Shown: positions 32,525 through 41,818 of the stretch, one piece after another | How the letters are laid out: each line of letters begins with the position of its first letter | How positions within the stretch are numbered: position 1 is the first letter of the stretch | Assembly: GCA_037133755.1 (NCBI GenBank) | Contig: JBAXNN010000001.1 | Location: 248,001 to 312,000 of the forward strand | Direction: 5' to 3' | Length of the DNA stretch: 64,000 bases | Source: F1-60-MAGs149 sp037133755 | Lineage (GTDB): Bacteria; Actinomycetota; Thermoleophilia; Gaiellales; F1-60-MAGs149 | Notes under the pieces: generated by a model | Databases searched by the model: none | What the model saw: the letters and a program-made list of their open reading frames with translations, nothing else | Told to the model about the DNA's origin: nothing | Program-made: the position numbers and the translations under genes

Positions 32525-34467
32525 TAGGTCGTCGACCCCGTGTAGCGACCTACGACGATCGTGACCGTGGAGCCCTGCGGCTTCTGCGAGTTGCCGGCCG
32601 GGTTCTGCGAGATGACGATGCCGTCCTGCGCTGGATCGCTGGTGGACTGTTCGGTGACGTTCGGCGTGAAGCCCGCGCTCGAGAGCGCAGCCTCGGCATT
32701 GCTGCGCGACTGGTTGATCACGCTCGGCACCGTGGTGGTCGCAGGGCCCTTGGAGACGACGACGTTGACGGAGCTACCGGCGGCCACGCTCGTACCGGCT
32801 GCGGGATCCTGGCTGATCACCTGGCCGACCGGAGCGGCGTCGTTGGCCTCTGTCTGCGAGCCGAGCACGAGCCCCGCCGCGATCAAGGTGTTCTGGGCGT
32901 TGTTGACATCCATCTTCGTGATGTTCGGCACCGTGCCGGCCTTCTTGCCCGTCGAGACGGTGAGGGTGACGGTCGAGCCCGGCTTCACCTCGACACCGGC
33001 CGACGGAGCCTGCGTGATGACGTTGCCCTCGGCGACGGTATCGCTGGAGTCCTCCACGGTGGTGACCAGCAGCCCGAGTGCCTCGAGCTGCGCGGTGGCG
33101 TCGCCGAGCGCCGACCCCTGCACGCTTGGTACGGCCACAACGTTCGGACCCGACGAGACCTGTAGTTCGACCGTTGTGCCCGTCGGCACCTTGCCACCCG
33201 CGTTCGGACGCGTGGCGATGACCTGCCCCTCGGGCACGTCGGCGGAGGCCTGCTTGGTCACAAGGACAGCGAACCCGAGCGCCTTCAGCTGTGCCGTCGC
33301 GTCGGCCTCCGTGCTGCCGACGAGGCTCGGGATCTCCACGAGGGCGCTGGACGTCGAGGTCGTCGCCGACGTGCCGCCGCCACCGTCTGAGCCACCACGG
33401 GCGAATGCGAAGACGCCCACGGCGATGGCGAGCAACAGGACGCCGAGCACGACGAGCAGAATCCAGAGGCGCTTGCGATTGGGATTGCCGTTGCGCGCGG
33501 GCGCGGTGTCCCGTGGCGGCAACGGCGGTGCGACCATCGTCTCGCTCGCCGGCGGTGCGGACGGCGGCTGCATGGCCTGCGTCATCGCCAGCGTGGCGGC
33601 GCCGATCACGGCGGTCTCGTCGCTGATCGGCAGGCCCTGGCGGACACGGTCGAGCTCGATGCCCATCTCGTCGGCGCTCTGATAGCGCTGCCGCGGATCC
33701 TTGGCGAGCGCGCGCATGACGACCGATTCGAGCGCGACGGGGACCAGCGGGTTGCGATCGGTCAGCGGCTCGGGCGCCTCCTGTACATGGCGCATGGCGA
33801 CGTTGACGGCGGTGTCGCCCTCGAACGGCACGCGGCCGGACAGCATCTCGTAGAGCACGATGCCGACGGAGTAGAGATCGGCCGGCGGGCCGACCGTCAG
33901 GCCGCGGGCCTGCTCCGGCGCGAGGTACTGGGCCGTGCCGACGATCGAGCCGGCCTCGGTCATCTCGGTATCACCGCCGGCGCTGGCGATGCCGAAGTCG
34001 GCCACCTTCAGCTTGCCGTCGGGTTGCATCAGGATGTTCTGCGGCTTGACGTCGCGGTGGACGACACCCTGCTGATGCGCGACGCGGAGCGCGGCCAGGA
34101 TCTGCAGTGCAATCGTGATCGCGCGGCGCGGCTCGAGCGGCGACTCGCGGCGGATCAGGTCCTTCAGCGTCTCGCCCTCGACGTACTCCTGGACGATGTA
34201 CGACATGCCACCCTGTGACTGGTCGTAGACCTGCACGATGTTCGGGTGGTTGAGGCGCGCAGCGGCGCGGGCCTCGCGCTGGAAGCGCTCGATGAAATGC
34301 GGGTCGTCGCTGTGGCGATCGGCGAGTACCTTGATCGCGACCTCACGATGCAGCGACTCGTCCTGCGCCAGGAAGACGCGCGCCATCCCACCCTGGCCGA
34401 GGCGGCGGATGATGCGGTAGCGCCCGGCGAAGAGTGCGCCGTCAGAGGTGTCCATCGGGGTCGTCAT
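32524..34467 (-). CDS. pknB: PASTA-domain Ser/Thr protein kinase (PknB-like)
   Basis: A 647-residue receptor kinase. The kinase domain (about 16-275) has GQGGMA, K46, H137-R-D139, D157-FG and APE. A proline-rich linker leads to one membrane segment (about 334-356), then four extracellular PASTA repeats (about 378-645; VPSLVGSTEADATAQLKALGF..., VPSVQGSALGDATAQLEALGL...). PASTA domains sense muropeptides or lipid II, so the kinase coordinates wall synthesis and division by phosphorylating partners in this operon. Separated from pbpA by 22 nt. No separate PknA gene is present in the cluster. Confidence 0.95.
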   Translation of the reverse strand: MTTPMDTSDGALFAGRYRIIRRLGQGGMARVFLAQDESLHREVAIKVLADRHSDDPHFIERFQREARAAARLNHPNIVQVYDQSQGGMSYIVQEYVEGETLKDLIRRESPLEPRRAITIALQILAALRVAHQQGVVHRDVKPQNILMQPDGKLKVADFGIASAGGDTEMTEAGSIVGTAQYLAPEQARGLTVGPPADLYSVGIVLYEMLSGRVPFEGDTAVNVAMRHVQEAPEPLTDRNPLVPVALESVVMRALAKDPRQRYQSADEMGIELDRVRQGLPISDETAVIGAATLAMTQAMQPPSAPPASETMVAPPLPPRDTAPARNGNPNRKRLWILLVVLGVLLLAIAVGVFAFARGGSDGGGGTSATTSTSSALVEIPSLVGSTEADATAQLKALGFAVLVTKQASADVPEGQVIATRPNAGGKVPTGTTVELQVSSGPNVVAVPSVQGSALGDATAQLEALGLLVTTVEDSSDTVAEGNVITQAPSAGVEVKPGSTVTLTVSTGKKAGTVPNITKMDVNNAQNTLIAAGLVLGSQTEANDAAPVGQVISQDPAAGTSVAAGSSVNVVVSKGPATTTVPSVINQSRSNAEAALSSAGFTPNVTEQSTSDPAQDGIVISQNPAGNSQKPQGSTVTIVVGRYTGSTT

Positions 34468-34489
34468 GCGGTGTTCCGTGCGGATTGTC

Positions 34490-35932
34490 TCACGATGCCG
34501 GCTCCGTGAGCGCCCGTAGGACGCTCGCTGCGATTGGGGCCGCTATATCGCCGCCGGTTCCGTCGGTGTTCTCGACGAGCACGGCGAATGCGTATCGCGG
34601 TGCCTCGGCGGGCGCGAAGCCGATGAACCACGCGTCATTCTTGCCGTCACGCCCGGTCTCGGCGGTCCCCGTCTTGCCGGCCACATCGAGGCCGGCGACG
34701 TTCGCTGCGGTGCCCGTGCCGTCGTCGACCACGTCCTTCATCAACTGCCGCAGGGTCGCCGCGGTCTCGGTCGTCATGGCGCGGCCGAGGTAGACGGGCT
34801 GCGGTCGACGTACGACCGACCCGTCGGGCGCGCGCACCTCCTGCACCGGCTGCGGCGCGACGATCTGACCGCCGTTGGCGACGGCCACCGCGACCTCTGC
34901 CATCTGCAGCGGTGTCGCGAGCAGGCGCTCTTGCCCGATCGCGAGGCGCGCGACATCGACGGGGGTGTCGAACGGCACGAGGTTGCCCCGGCGGTTGAAG
35001 ATGCCCGACGGCAGCGTCTGCTCGGGCGGATAGTCCCAAGGGAAGCGCTTGAAGAACCCGAAGTCCTTCATCGTCGCCTCCAGCTTCTCCTGGCCGAGCG
35101 TCAGGCCGACCTTCGCGAAGGTCGTGTTGATCGAGTGAACGAGCGCATAGCCGAAGTCGTGCGGCCCGTAGGCGTGGTTGCGGAAGTTGCAGAGATCCTG
35201 GCCGCCGGTCTGGATGCAGGCCGGGCCGGGGAACTGCTGGTCGACGGTGACGGCCTCGTTGTCGAGCGCACTCGCAGCAGTCACGACCTTGAATGTCGAG
35301 CCCGGGGGATAGAGGCCCTGCGTCGCGCGGTTGAGCAGCGGCGAGGCTGGATCCGACAGGGCCTGCTCGAGCCCCGTGTTGGGGTTGTAGGTCGGCGTCG
35401 ACGCCATCACGAGCAGCCCGCCCGTACTGGGATCCATCACGACGACGCTGCCGCGCGCGTGGAGGCGCTCGAGCTCGTCCATCGCAGCCTGCTGGCCTGC
35501 TGCCGACAGCCGCAGGATCACGTCGTCGCCGCGCACCGTGTCGCCCTTCATGCGGTCGAAGGCGTTCTGGATGCCGGCGAGATCGCCGGTACTGCCGGAG
35601 AGCTCTGGGTCGAGCGAGCGCTCGAGACCCGAGCGACCGGCGAGCAGGTTGGAGTAGCCGACGAGTTGCGCGGCCAGGCCACCCTCGGGGTAGGTGCGGG
35701 TGTAGACCGTGCGCCCATCGAGCTTGCCGGGCTTGGATTCGGCCAGCACGATGCCGTCAGCGGTCGCGATCGAACCACGGTCGATCGCCAGATCGCGGTA
35801 GACCATGCGAACGTTCGCCTGCCGCGCCTCGAGCGAGCCGCGGGCCCAGACCTGCCAGTAGGTCGTCATGCCGATCAGAGCCAAGAGGGCGATGGTGGTG
35901 ACCACGAACAGGTTCGAGATCCGGCGATTCAC
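34490..35932 (-). CDS. pbpA: Class B penicillin-binding protein (PbpA/FtsI family)
   Basis: A 480-residue monofunctional transpeptidase. It has one N-terminal membrane anchor, a PBP-dimer region (about 40-150) and a transpeptidase domain with S212-T-F-K215, S267-I-N269 and K420-T-G. It crosslinks glycan made by its SEDS partner encoded just upstream. I start at GTG 35932, which overlaps the rodA stop (GTGA); the order equals mycobacterial rodA-pbpA. Size and motifs favour PbpA over FtsI. Confidence 0.92.
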   Translation of the reverse strand: MNRRISNLFVVTTIALLALIGMTTYWQVWARGSLEARQANVRMVYRDLAIDRGSIATADGIVLAESKPGKLDGRTVYTRTYPEGGLAAQLVGYSNLLAGRSGLERSLDPELSGSTGDLAGIQNAFDRMKGDTVRGDDVILRLSAAGQQAAMDELERLHARGSVVVMDPSTGGLLVMASTPTYNPNTGLEQALSDPASPLLNRATQGLYPPGSTFKVVTAASALDNEAVTVDQQFPGPACIQTGGQDLCNFRNHAYGPHDFGYALVHSINTTFAKVGLTLGQEKLEATMKDFGFFKRFPWDYPPEQTLPSGIFNRRGNLVPFDTPVDVARLAIGQERLLATPLQMAEVAVAVANGGQIVAPQPVQEVRAPDGSVVRRPQPVYLGRAMTTETAATLRQLMKDVVDDGTGTAANVAGLDVAGKTGTAETGRDGKNDAWFIGFAPAEAPRYAFAVLVENTDGTGGDIAAPIAASVLRALTEPAS

Positions 35933-37242
35933 AGCGGTCGCTCCCGATTGGCGCGCTGCGAGATGCACAGCAGGAGCCCGGCGATCGCGAAGTTGGCCGT
36001 CACGCTCGAACCGCCGTAGGAGACGAACGGCAACGTCAGGCCCGTCAGCGGCAACAGGCGGATGACGCCACCGACGATGACGAATACCTGGAAGGCCACG
36101 GCGGTCGCGAGGCCAGCCGCCAGCAGTTTCGAGAAGCCATCGTCAGCCGTCGTCGCGATGCGGAAGCCGCGCCAGGCGAGCAGCAGGTAGAGCAGTACGA
36201 CGGCGATGGCGCCGACCAGGCCCATCTCGTTGGCGATCACCGAGTAGATGAAGTCGGTCTGGGCAAAGGGGATGATCGTGCTGCCGCCGCTGTTGAGAAT
36301 CAGGCCGCGGCCGAAGCCCGCGCCGAGCACGCCGCCATCGGCGATGGTGTAGATCGACTGCGCGATCTGGTACCCGCTCGTCTGCTCGACGGCCCACGGA
36401 TCCAGCCAGCCTTCGATGCGCGATTGCACGTGCGAGGTGAGTTGCACGGCACCGAGCGCACCGAGCGCGAAGATGCCGAGCCCAGCGCCGACGTAGAGCA
36501 GGCGGCCCGTGGCGATGTAGATCATCGAGAGGGCGATGACGTAGAACAGCAACGACGTCCCGAGGTCGTTCATCGCGACGAGCAGCACCAACGAGATTCC
36601 GCACAGGAGCAGCAGCGGCAGCGCGTGGCGCAGAGCGGGAATGCCGACGCCGAGGATGCGGCGGGTTGGCGCGGCCAGCACCTCGCGTCGCTCGCGGAGA
36701 TAGCCGGCAAGGAAGATGACGAGCAGGATCTTGGCGAACTCACCCGGCTGGATCTGCAGTCCGCCGATGCGGATCCACAGGCGCGCGCCGTTGACCGACG
36801 CACCCAGGGTGATCGTCAGGACGAGCAACACCACGGCCAACGCACCGCAGGTGTACTTGAGTTCCTCGAGGCGCCGGATGTCACGAAAGGCGATGACCAC
36901 CCCGACGAAGAGCGCTAGTCCGAGCAGCATCCAGATGCCCTGGTCGCGGGCCAATTGCGGTGAGATCCGATAGATCTCGATCAATCCGATCGCGGTGAGC
37001 ACCGCGGTGATCGGGAGGACGTACGGGTCGGCATCGGGCAGCGCCACGCGGACGACGGCGTGTGCCACGAAATAGGCGACGGCGAACAGCAGCGCGGCGA
37101 CGAGCGGCGAAGAGGAGAACTCCTGGGCGCGGGCGAGCTGCACCGCCGCGAAACCGGCAGTGGTGATCAGCACGGCCAGGCCGATCAGTCCGAGCTCGCG
37201 GTTGCGGCTCGGCAGGTCGAGGATGCCGCGCTCGGTGATCAC
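35929..37242 (-). CDS. rodA: SEDS-family peptidoglycan polymerase (RodA/FtsW)
   Basis: A 437-residue protein with about ten membrane segments. SEDS hallmarks: GARLWIRIGGLQIQPGEFAKI, then VALNDLGTSLLFYVIALSMIY-type region (AMNDLGTSLLFY), and FAQTDFIYSVIANEMGLVGA with the C-terminal LTGLTLPFVSYGGSSVTANFAIAGLLL. SEDS proteins polymerise glycan strands together with a class B PBP, here pbpA. The GTG overlaps the pstP stop (GTGA). RodA is preferred over FtsW from synteny with the mycobacterial cluster. Confidence 0.93.
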   Translation of the reverse strand: MITERGILDLPSRNRELGLIGLAVLITTAGFAAVQLARAQEFSSSPLVAALLFAVAYFVAHAVVRVALPDADPYVLPITAVLTAIGLIEIYRISPQLARDQGIWMLLGLALFVGVVIAFRDIRRLEELKYTCGALAVVLLVLTITLGASVNGARLWIRIGGLQIQPGEFAKILLVIFLAGYLRERREVLAAPTRRILGVGIPALRHALPLLLLCGISLVLLVAMNDLGTSLLFYVIALSMIYIATGRLLYVGAGLGIFALGALGAVQLTSHVQSRIEGWLDPWAVEQTSGYQIAQSIYTIADGGVLGAGFGRGLILNSGGSTIIPFAQTDFIYSVIANEMGLVGAIAVVLLYLLLAWRGFRIATTADDGFSKLLAAGLATAVAFQVFVIVGGVIRLLPLTGLTLPFVSYGGSSVTANFAIAGLLLCISQRANRERPL

Positions 37243-38396
37243 GGCGCGCTCGGCGGCACTCGGAGCCAGGGCGACGTGGTGGTCAGCTGCGTGATGCGCC
37301 CCTCCGCGCTGCCGAGCGAGCCAATGCGCTGATCGAGCAGCGTCGCGCGCTGCTGCTCCGACAGGGCCGCGGTCGAGAGGTCGGTGATCTCGACGGCGCG
37401 GTACAGCGTGATGTCGGACGTGATCTCGACCGGGAGGCCCTGGTAGATCGCCACCCGGCCCTCGGGCGTGGCACCGATGAAGTGCGCCCACTGCAGGCCG
37501 ACCGCAACGGCGACGGCGACGAGGATGCCGACAGCAGCGACGGCGCCGATGATCGCAAGCAGGCGACCACGACCGCGGTCGCCCTTGGCGGCGGCGCGAT
37601 CAACAGCCGAGGCCTGCGGCAGCTCGGAGCCAAGGGCGGTCGCCGGCAGGATCACGATCGGTGGTCGTTCGGGCTCGGTGTCCTCTTCGCGGCGCGAACC
37701 GATGCGCAGCAGCACGGCGGTGATGTTGTCCTCGCCGCCGGCCTTGTTGGCAGCCGTCACGAGCTGCTGTGCGAGGTGGTTCAGCTCGCCACCTCCGCGC
37801 AGGATGCGTGCGAGCTCGGCATCGCCGACCATGCCGGTCAGGCCGTCCGAGCAGAGCAGGATCAGATCACCGGTCTCGACGGGCACGCGCAGGACATCGA
37901 CGTCGACGGTGTCGTCGGCGCCGAGGGCACGGGTGATGACCGAACGCTGCGGGTGGCGCTCTGCCTCCTCGGGCGTGAGTGCGCCGCGGCGGATCAGCTC
38001 GCCGACCAGCGAGTGGTCGTCGGTCAGCTGGCGCAGCTGGCCCGCGCGCAGCACGTACGCCCGCGAGTCGCCGACGTGCGCGAGCACCAGCGCCTCGCCA
38101 TCGATCATCGCGGCGGTGATCGTCGTGCCCATGCCGAGCAGCGAGGCATCGTCGCGCGAGGCCGAGTGGATCCGCCGGTTGACGTCTTCGATGGTCTGCG
38201 CGAGTTCCTGCTCGCCACCCTCGAAGCCGTGCAGGGCCGCCACGGCCATCGCGCTGGCAACCTCGCCGGCACGGGCGCCGCCCATGCCGTCGGCGACGGC
38301 GAACACCGGGTCGGACAGGAGCAGCGCGTCCTCGTTGGACTGGCGCAGCTGGCCGACGTCGCTGCAGGCCCCGGCCTCGCGGATCACGAGTTTCAT
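37239..38396 (-). CDS. pstP: PP2C-type Ser/Thr phosphatase (PstP)
   Basis: A 385-residue membrane phosphatase that reverses PknB-type phosphorylation. The catalytic domain (about 8-235) has the PP2C metal motifs: SNEDALL, VADGMGG, HVGDSRAY, CSDGLTGMVGD and GGEDNITAVLL. One membrane segment (about 282-303) is followed by an extracytoplasmic domain of about 80 residues, as in mycobacterial PstP. It starts 1 nt after fhaB and overlaps rodA by 4 nt. Confidence 0.94.
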   Translation of the reverse strand: MKLVIREAGACSDVGQLRQSNEDALLLSDPVFAVADGMGGARAGEVASAMAVAALHGFEGGEQELAQTIEDVNRRIHSASRDDASLLGMGTTITAAMIDGEALVLAHVGDSRAYVLRAGQLRQLTDDHSLVGELIRRGALTPEEAERHPQRSVITRALGADDTVDVDVLRVPVETGDLILLCSDGLTGMVGDAELARILRGGGELNHLAQQLVTAANKAGGEDNITAVLLRIGSRREEDTEPERPPIVILPATALGSELPQASAVDRAAAKGDRGRGRLLAIIGAVAAVGILVAVAVAVGLQWAHFIGATPEGRVAIYQGLPVEITSDITLYRAVEITDLSTAALSEQQRATLLDQRIGSLGSAEGRITQLTTTSPWLRVPPSAP

Positions 38397-38397
38397 G

Positions 38398-38898
38398 TCA
38401 GCTGCCCGGCTCGAAGATCATGTGCGTCGAGCCGACGGCGACCTCGTCGCCGGGCGAGAGGCGCGTCTCGATGGCGATGCGGTCGCCGTTGACGTACGTG
38501 CCGTTGGTCGAGCCGAGATCGACGATCGACGTGGAGGTGCCGCGCACGCGGACGATCGCGTGGCGCGCAGAGACGAACCCGTCGCCTTCGAGCATGGCGG
38601 CGGCATGCGGATCGCGGCCGATCAGAACCTCGTGCTCCTCGAGCATCACCGCCGCACCAACGGGGAGGACGTCGCTGGCTACGACCAGCAGGCGGCCCGG
38701 CGGCGTCGGCTCCTCCTGGACGACAGCGGCGGGCTGGTCGCCCAGCGGCAGGGGATCGAACCCCTGCCCCGGCCGGATGATCATGCTCTCCTGGGCACCG
38801 CGGACATCGCGAATCGCCGTGCGCGCGATGCGCCAGACGAACAGATAGAGCAGGACCAGGACACCGATCCGCAGGACGAGGAGCGCCTGGTCGACCAC
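38398..38898 (-). CDS. fhaB: Membrane-anchored FHA protein (FhaB/FipA-like)
   Basis: A 166-residue protein with an N-terminal membrane segment (LLVLRIGVLVLLYLFVWRIA) and a C-terminal FHA domain (about 85-160; VLIGRDPHAAAMLEGDGFVSARHAIV, DLGSTNGTYVNG). FHA domains bind phosphothreonine, so it reads the output of the local kinases. Same place and architecture as mycobacterial FhaB/FipA. Three nucleotides after fhaA. Confidence 0.92.
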   Translation of the reverse strand: MVDQALLVLRIGVLVLLYLFVWRIARTAIRDVRGAQESMIIRPGQGFDPLPLGDQPAAVVQEEPTPPGRLLVVASDVLPVGAAVMLEEHEVLIGRDPHAAAMLEGDGFVSARHAIVRVRGTSTSIVDLGSTNGTYVNGDRIAIETRLSPGDEVAVGSTHMIFEPGS

Positions 38899-38901
38899 GG
38901 C

Positions 38902-39885
38902 TCAGCCGTGCCGTTGCTCGATCCGCAGCGTGCTCGTTCCGAGCATGATCTCGTCGCCTTCACCGACCGTTGCGCTCTTTACGCGGCGGCCATTGACCGT
39001 CGTGCCATTGGTCGAATCGAGGTCGCGGAGCATGAACCCATCGGCGCTGCGACCGATTTCGGCATGGCGCCGCGAGACGTTGCCGTCGGCGAGCGGTACG
39101 TCGCAGTCCTTGCTGCGACCGATCACCAGCGCGGTGTCACCGAAGGGCACGACGCCGCCAGGCCAGACCAGCACCCACTGCGCGACCGGCGCCGGCGGCG
39201 GCGGGGGCGGGGTGACGACGGTCTCGGCAGCGGCGGGTTCCGGCACGGCGGCGACGGGCACGACCGGCGCAACCGGTGCGACCGGCGCGACGGGGGCCTC
39301 CTCGATGGCGAACGGATCGACCGTGACCGGCGGCACGGGCACGACCGGTGCCACGGGTGCCACGGGCGGGGCCGGCGGTGCCGGCGGGGCCGGCGGGGCG
39401 ACGGGCGGCGGGGGCGGCGTCGCGGCAACGGCAGCCGCGGGTGCCGCGGGCTCGCCGGAGAACTCCTCTGGGAGGCGCACGCCCGGCGGCGGTGCATCGG
39501 GCGCCATCGGCGGCGGCGTCTCTTCCATCTCTGCGGCAATGCCGAACGTGCCGACATCAAGCTCGTCGGCGGTCTCGATCATCACGCGGGCGCGGTTGGG
39601 CAGCGAGTAGCCCTCGCGGCGCGCGTGCTCGGTCAGGTAGCCGGCCAGTTCGGTGCGCAGGCGCGCCTCGTAGGCGACGAACTGCTCACGATCCTCGGGC
39701 GCCAGATAGACGGTGTAGGCGTTGGGGACGTAGACGGTCTGCACGGAGATGACCTTGTTGTCGTCCATCTCCTTGGCCAGTTTGCGGGCCAGTTCGACGG
39801 GCTGGACGTTGGACTTGAAGGTACGGCCAATGCCGCCTTCGAAGACCCCTTCCAGCTTGCTCTCGATCCGTCGAAGAAACCCCAT
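38902..39885 (-). CDS. fhaA: FhaA-like protein (DUF3662 plus FHA)
   Basis: A 327-residue cytoplasmic protein. Residues 1-115 are the DUF3662 domain (MGFLRRIESKLEGVFEGGIGRTFKSNVQPVELARKLAKEMDDNKV). Then comes a 110-residue low-complexity Pro/Ala/Val linker and a C-terminal FHA domain (VIGRSKDCDVPLADGNVSRRHAEIG, DLDSTNGTTVNGRRV). In mycobacteria FhaA binds phosphorylated MviN and wall-synthesis proteins. The ATG at 39885 has GAGG upstream and matches the family start. It lies 10 nt after the membrane kinase gene. Confidence 0.92.
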   Translation of the reverse strand: MGFLRRIESKLEGVFEGGIGRTFKSNVQPVELARKLAKEMDDNKVISVQTVYVPNAYTVYLAPEDREQFVAYEARLRTELAGYLTEHARREGYSLPNRARVMIETADELDVGTFGIAAEMEETPPPMAPDAPPPGVRLPEEFSGEPAAPAAAVAATPPPPPVAPPAPPAPPAPPVAPVAPVVPVPPVTVDPFAIEEAPVAPVAPVAPVVPVAAVPEPAAAETVVTPPPPPPAPVAQWVLVWPGGVVPFGDTALVIGRSKDCDVPLADGNVSRRHAEIGRSADGFMLRDLDSTNGTTVNGRRVKSATVGEGDEIMLGTSTLRIEQRHG

Positions 39886-39895
39886 TGCACTTCCC

Positions 39896-41737
39896 TCAGT
39901 TGGCATTCACAGCCGCAGCGGAAGCCGCTTCAGGCCGCCGCGCGCGGATGAGAATCACTATACCCGCCGCCCCTGCGCCCATCACGGTCGCGAGCGGGGC
40001 GACGAGGGTGCCACTGAGGGCAATGCCGATCGCGAAGGTGGCCAGCGTGCCGATGCCCAGCCACAGCCCGGCCGCCGTCAGCAGCGCGCGGCCGCGTGCC
40101 GCGAGGACGGCGGGGGCGGTCACTGCGAGGGTGGCCCACAGCACGGCAAGGAGCAGCGGACCGAAGCCGATCGCGGCGGCAACCGTGCCTGCGGTGACGA
40201 TCACGTCGTCCGACGCCGCAATGCGGGTTCCGAGCGTGGCCAGATCGAGCGCGGGCGTGAGCGGCGAGCCGAACCCGCTCAGACCCAGCACGACCGTCAT
40301 CGTGAGGGCGCCGGCCGCACCCAGCGCGCCGCGCACCCACACGCGTGGCGAGGCGCCACACAGCAGCGGATAGAGCGCCCACGCGAAACAGACGGTGACA
40401 AGCGGTGCGAGCAAGGGCAGGAGCGCGCGCCGGCCATCGCGCAGCATCAGGATCATCCAAATGCCCAGCAGGATGGCGGCAGGAGGCACCAGGCCGAACG
40501 CGAGATTGCCGAGCAGCGGCAGCGCGGCGGCAAGCACGAGTCCGGCACCGAGCCACGGCAGGCGCAGCGCCACGATCGCGGCGAGAATGCCAATGGCGAC
40601 GGGCCAGCCGGTCGGATAGAACGGCAGCGACCCGAGCAGCACGGTTCCGGCGACGCCGGTCAGGGCAGACGGCGTGTAGGGCTGTGCACGCTCGAGCAGC
40701 GTGGTCAGCTGCTGCTCGACGGCCATGCGCTGATCCGTGGAGCGACCGTGCGACCGGGCGTGGCTCTCGCTCTGGCTGGCATGGTCGTGCCGGTCCGGCA
40801 CGGCGCGCAGCCAGCGCTTGCGGAGGTTGACGCGGGGATCGGGGCGGGGAACCTCGATCGACGGATCCATGTCGGCCTGACCGCGCTCCATGGCAATCGC
40901 GCCGCGGAGCAGGGCATCGCGCAACTGGCCTGGCAGCGGGCGGCGCTGGTTATCCGGATCGAGCGCGCGGTCGATCATCTTGGTCGCGACGCTCGGCAGG
41001 TCGGGCCGGTCGTTCTGCAGCGAGAGGCGCAGCTTCTTGTGCTTCTCCGCGAGCTCGACCGGATTCTTCGAGCGGTAGGGATTGCGACGCGTCAGCGCCT
41101 CGTAGGCGACGAGTGCGGACGACCACACGTCGGTCGAGCCGGTCGTCATGTCGCCACGCACCTGCTCGGGCGACATGTAGGAGAGCGTGCCGAGCAGGCT
41201 CTCGTCGACGGTCGCGTCAGGGTGATCGATCTGGGCGATGCCGAAGTCGGTCAGCTTGAGGATCCCGTCCTCGCGCAGCAGGATGTTGCCCGGCTTGACG
41301 TCGCGGTGGATGACGGACTTGCTGTGCGCGTGCTCGAGGGCATCGCAGACCGCCGCGACGGCGCGCAGGATCTCGGACTCCTCGAGGCGCTTCTCCTTGA
41401 GGACGTCGGACAGGTCGTTGCCGCGCACGAGCTCGAAGGCCACGTAGATGTAGTCATCGTCTTCGGCACTGCCGCGCATCTTCACGATCGCGCCGTGATC
41501 GAGCGTGCCGGCGCACTGCATCTCGCGGCGCGCGCGCTTGCGGAGCTTCTCCTGGGCAGGGATCGCCTTGAGGGCAATCAGCTCGCCGGTCTGCAGATCC
41601 TCGGCCTCGAAAACGGTCGCACTCCCGCCGACACCGATGGTTTCGATGATCCGAAAACGATCGGCGACGATGCCTTCGGGGTACAGCGGCGGGACTGCGC
41701 GCGTGCGCGACGTGCTCCTCAGCGGATGGACGCTCAC
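39896..41737 (-). CDS. Ser/Thr protein kinase fused to a polytopic membrane domain
   Basis: A 613-residue protein. The kinase (about 28-290) is complete: IGVGGSAT, K55 (ALKAIPA), HRDVKPGNILL, DFGIAQ, and SPEQ in place of APE. After a linker of about 70 residues, the last 250 residues hold about ten hydrophobic segments instead of a sensor domain. I do not recognise that membrane part. As the first gene of the operon it would be co-expressed with fhaA, fhaB, pstP, rodA, pbpA, pknB and ddl. It stands where mycobacteria have no kinase. The GTG at 41737 is the best start; the long frame upstream is antisense to the divergent gene. Confidence 0.85.
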   Translation of the reverse strand: MSVHPLRSTSRTRAVPPLYPEGIVADRFRIIETIGVGGSATVFEAEDLQTGELIALKAIPAQEKLRKRARREMQCAGTLDHGAIVKMRGSAEDDDYIYVAFELVRGNDLSDVLKEKRLEESEILRAVAAVCDALEHAHSKSVIHRDVKPGNILLREDGILKLTDFGIAQIDHPDATVDESLLGTLSYMSPEQVRGDMTTGSTDVWSSALVAYEALTRRNPYRSKNPVELAEKHKKLRLSLQNDRPDLPSVATKMIDRALDPDNQRRPLPGQLRDALLRGAIAMERGQADMDPSIEVPRPDPRVNLRKRWLRAVPDRHDHASQSESHARSHGRSTDQRMAVEQQLTTLLERAQPYTPSALTGVAGTVLLGSLPFYPTGWPVAIGILAAIVALRLPWLGAGLVLAAALPLLGNLAFGLVPPAAILLGIWMILMLRDGRRALLPLLAPLVTVCFAWALYPLLCGASPRVWVRGALGAAGALTMTVVLGLSGFGSPLTPALDLATLGTRIAASDDVIVTAGTVAAAIGFGPLLLAVLWATLAVTAPAVLAARGRALLTAAGLWLGIGTLATFAIGIALSGTLVAPLATVMGAGAAGIVILIRARRPEAASAAAVNAN

Positions 41738-41818
41738 CGTGTCTGACCGTCGTTCCCAGCAGGAACGGGTGATAATGTGGCGAAATGCGGAGGCTGCACG
41801 GCTCTCCGTACGCCATCT
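41738..41818. promoter_or_regulatory. Divergent promoter region of the wall operon
   Basis: An AT-rich spot (GATAATG, 41771-41777) gives a -10-like GATAAT on the plus strand and CATTAT on the minus strand. One short region could thus drive both the kinase-led operon and the 41819 gene. Leaders of about 25-35 nt are predicted. Confidence 0.45.

Noticed and set aside
37242..37491. N-terminal extension of RodA
   Set aside because: It overlaps pstP in another frame. The GTG at 37242 with GTGA overlap starts just before the first SEDS membrane helix.
38748..38772. tRNA T-arm look-alike (GGGGATCGAACCCC context)
   Set aside because: It lies inside the fhaB coding frame, and no acceptor, D or anticodon stems can be built around it.
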